NCBI RefSeq assembly: GCF_000340215.1
Contig: NW_006921532.1
Location: 8,747,409 to 8,811,408, forward strand
Length of the DNA: 64,000 nucleotides
Direction: 5' to 3'
From: Pseudocercospora fijiensis CIRAD86
Taxonomy: Eukaryota > Ascomycota > Dothideomycetes > Mycosphaerellales > Mycosphaerellaceae
The notes below the pieces were generated by a model. It made no database searches and had not been told where the DNA came from. It was given only the letters and a program-made list of their open reading frames with translations. Shown piece after piece: positions 63,419-64,000 of this stretch. The first letter of the stretch is position 1; each line of letters begins with the position of its first letter. The position numbers were made by a program, and so were the translations under genes.

Positions 63419-64000
63419 ATGGCTTCTCCTGCACCTCTTCTACGCCCGCCCGTCCCCGGCGCGGGTCGCCAGCAGAGCGTTCCCAAGGTGCCACGACTCG
63501 GCCTCGCCATACCTGCGTCACCCCACCAGCGCCCAGTGAACAGCGCTGCTGCACCACCCATGTCAGAAAACTCCGCAATCCCACCACTCTCCATCCCGCA
63601 AAGGCAGCAGCCACCGAAGCTGAGTCTAGCCACTCCCATGGGCACGTCACATACACCCCACGAGAATGCTCAGGGCAAGAGGAAACTGCCTCCACTGCAA
63701 ATGCCGGGCGCCTCCGCCAGCGGCGACAGCAGTGGAGAGTCTATGCACAGTAGGTCCAACAGTTTTGGAGCAAATACCACCCAGAATGGATCAGTCTCAA
63801 CGACCTCCTCGATATCGGCGCTCAACTTCGCTGACATGCTGAAAGATCCCTCTTCGGCCTACAGCAGCAGTTCAGCCACGTCGGGAGTTGAGATGACCCG
63901 CGATCCCAGCCAGCAAGCACTGCTACCTGATTTGGAGAAGTTGAGTCTGGAGAAGGGAAGACCACTCGATGTGGAGGATTTGGATGATTCGGGTTGGAAG
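63419..64000 (+). CDS. MKK1/MKK2-like: MAP kinase kinase of the cell-wall-integrity pathway (MKK1/2 type), 5' part
   Basis: The window holds the first 194 codons, open to the last base. The protein starts MASPAPLLRPPVPGAGRQQS with the Pro-rich PPVPG leader of fungal Mkk1/Mkk2 (MkkA), then PKVPRLGLAIPASPHQRPVN and QPPKLSLATPMGTSHTPHEN, a Ser-rich stretch, and the conserved block LPDLEKLSLEKGRPLDVEDL just ahead of the kinase domain. The kinase domain itself lies beyond the window. In yeast this kinase passes the signal from Bck1 to Slt2/Mpk1 in response to cell wall stress. SP/TP and basic docking-like sites are present in the leader. The gene starts about 1.4 kb from the transposon nest. Confidence 0.9.
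   Translation, partial: MASPAPLLRPPVPGAGRQQSVPKVPRLGLAIPASPHQRPVNSAAAPPMSENSAIPPLSIPQRQQPPKLSLATPMGTSHTPHENAQGKRKLPPLQMPGASASGDSSGESMHSRSNSFGANTTQNGSVSTTSSISALNFADMLKDPSSAYSSSSATSGVEMTRDPSQQALLPDLEKLSLEKGRPLDVEDLDDSGWK

Noticed and set aside
62848..63753. Plus-strand frame of 301 codons before and over the MAPKK start
   Set aside because: It is in another phase from the recognised MAPKK protein and lacks motifs; it probably reflects the C-rich leader.

Overview
The window comes from a filamentous ascomycete (Pezizomycotina; a Dothideomycete is my guess from gene style only). The support is nuclear eukaryotic genes with short GT-AG introns of about 45-100 bases and CTAAC/CTGAC branch points, ascomycete-specific families (DUF3602, DUF6640, PXB/DUF3818, GRR1-type F-box/LRR, BNA3-type aminotransferase), and two TA-rich blocks whose transposons are full of TAA/TAG stops, as expected from repeat-induced point mutation (RIP).

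Layout. 0.4-23.7 kb is ordinary gene-rich DNA: a MARVEL-like membrane protein, an RRM protein, ARPC4, an F-box-like protein, a possible small spliced gene, a GRGGAGN-repeat protein, a DUF6640 protein, a broken ankyrin-repeat gene, a yippee protein, a three-KH protein, a small LPxELRN protein, a kynurenine aminotransferase and an EFM4-like methyltransferase. 23.85-30.77 kb holds two decayed DNA elements side by side: an integrase-bearing element with inverted ends (23.85-27.08) and a PIF/Harbinger element with crisp terminal inverted repeats (27.233-30.768). 31.2-41.7 kb is gene-rich again: a PXB/DUF3818 protein, GRR1, a GH5 glucanase-like enzyme and a polytopic membrane protein. 51.7-62.0 kb is a nest: a Ty3/gypsy chromovirus (52.760-59.812, 196-bp LTRs, ATTAT target duplication) sits in a second Harbinger element (51.772-61.914, TAA duplication), which sits in a small older inverted repeat. 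The first 194 codons of an MKK1/2-type MAP kinase kinase close the window.

The most unusual part is 41.8-51.2 kb, between the two transposon blocks. It has two divergent (head-to-head) gene pairs in mirror-image order. Each pair has one acidic coiled-coil protein gene and one gene for a DUF6590-like protein with a low-complexity N-terminus. The right pair (E, 47740-48855 minus; D, 49276-51144 plus) is intact. In the left pair, the DUF6590-like gene (C, 44638-45663 plus) is intact, but the coiled-coil gene (44159-42238 minus) is split in two by stops and a 273-bp TA-flanked MITE. A family of about 240-bp repeats with a very conserved GC-rich core lies between the two pairs and once beyond the left pair. 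I read this as an inverted duplication of a two-gene unit of unknown function, and it is my best candidate for an undescribed system. No function has been shown.

Splice sites, starts and frames were read by eye. Domain names rest on remembered family motifs, not on a search.
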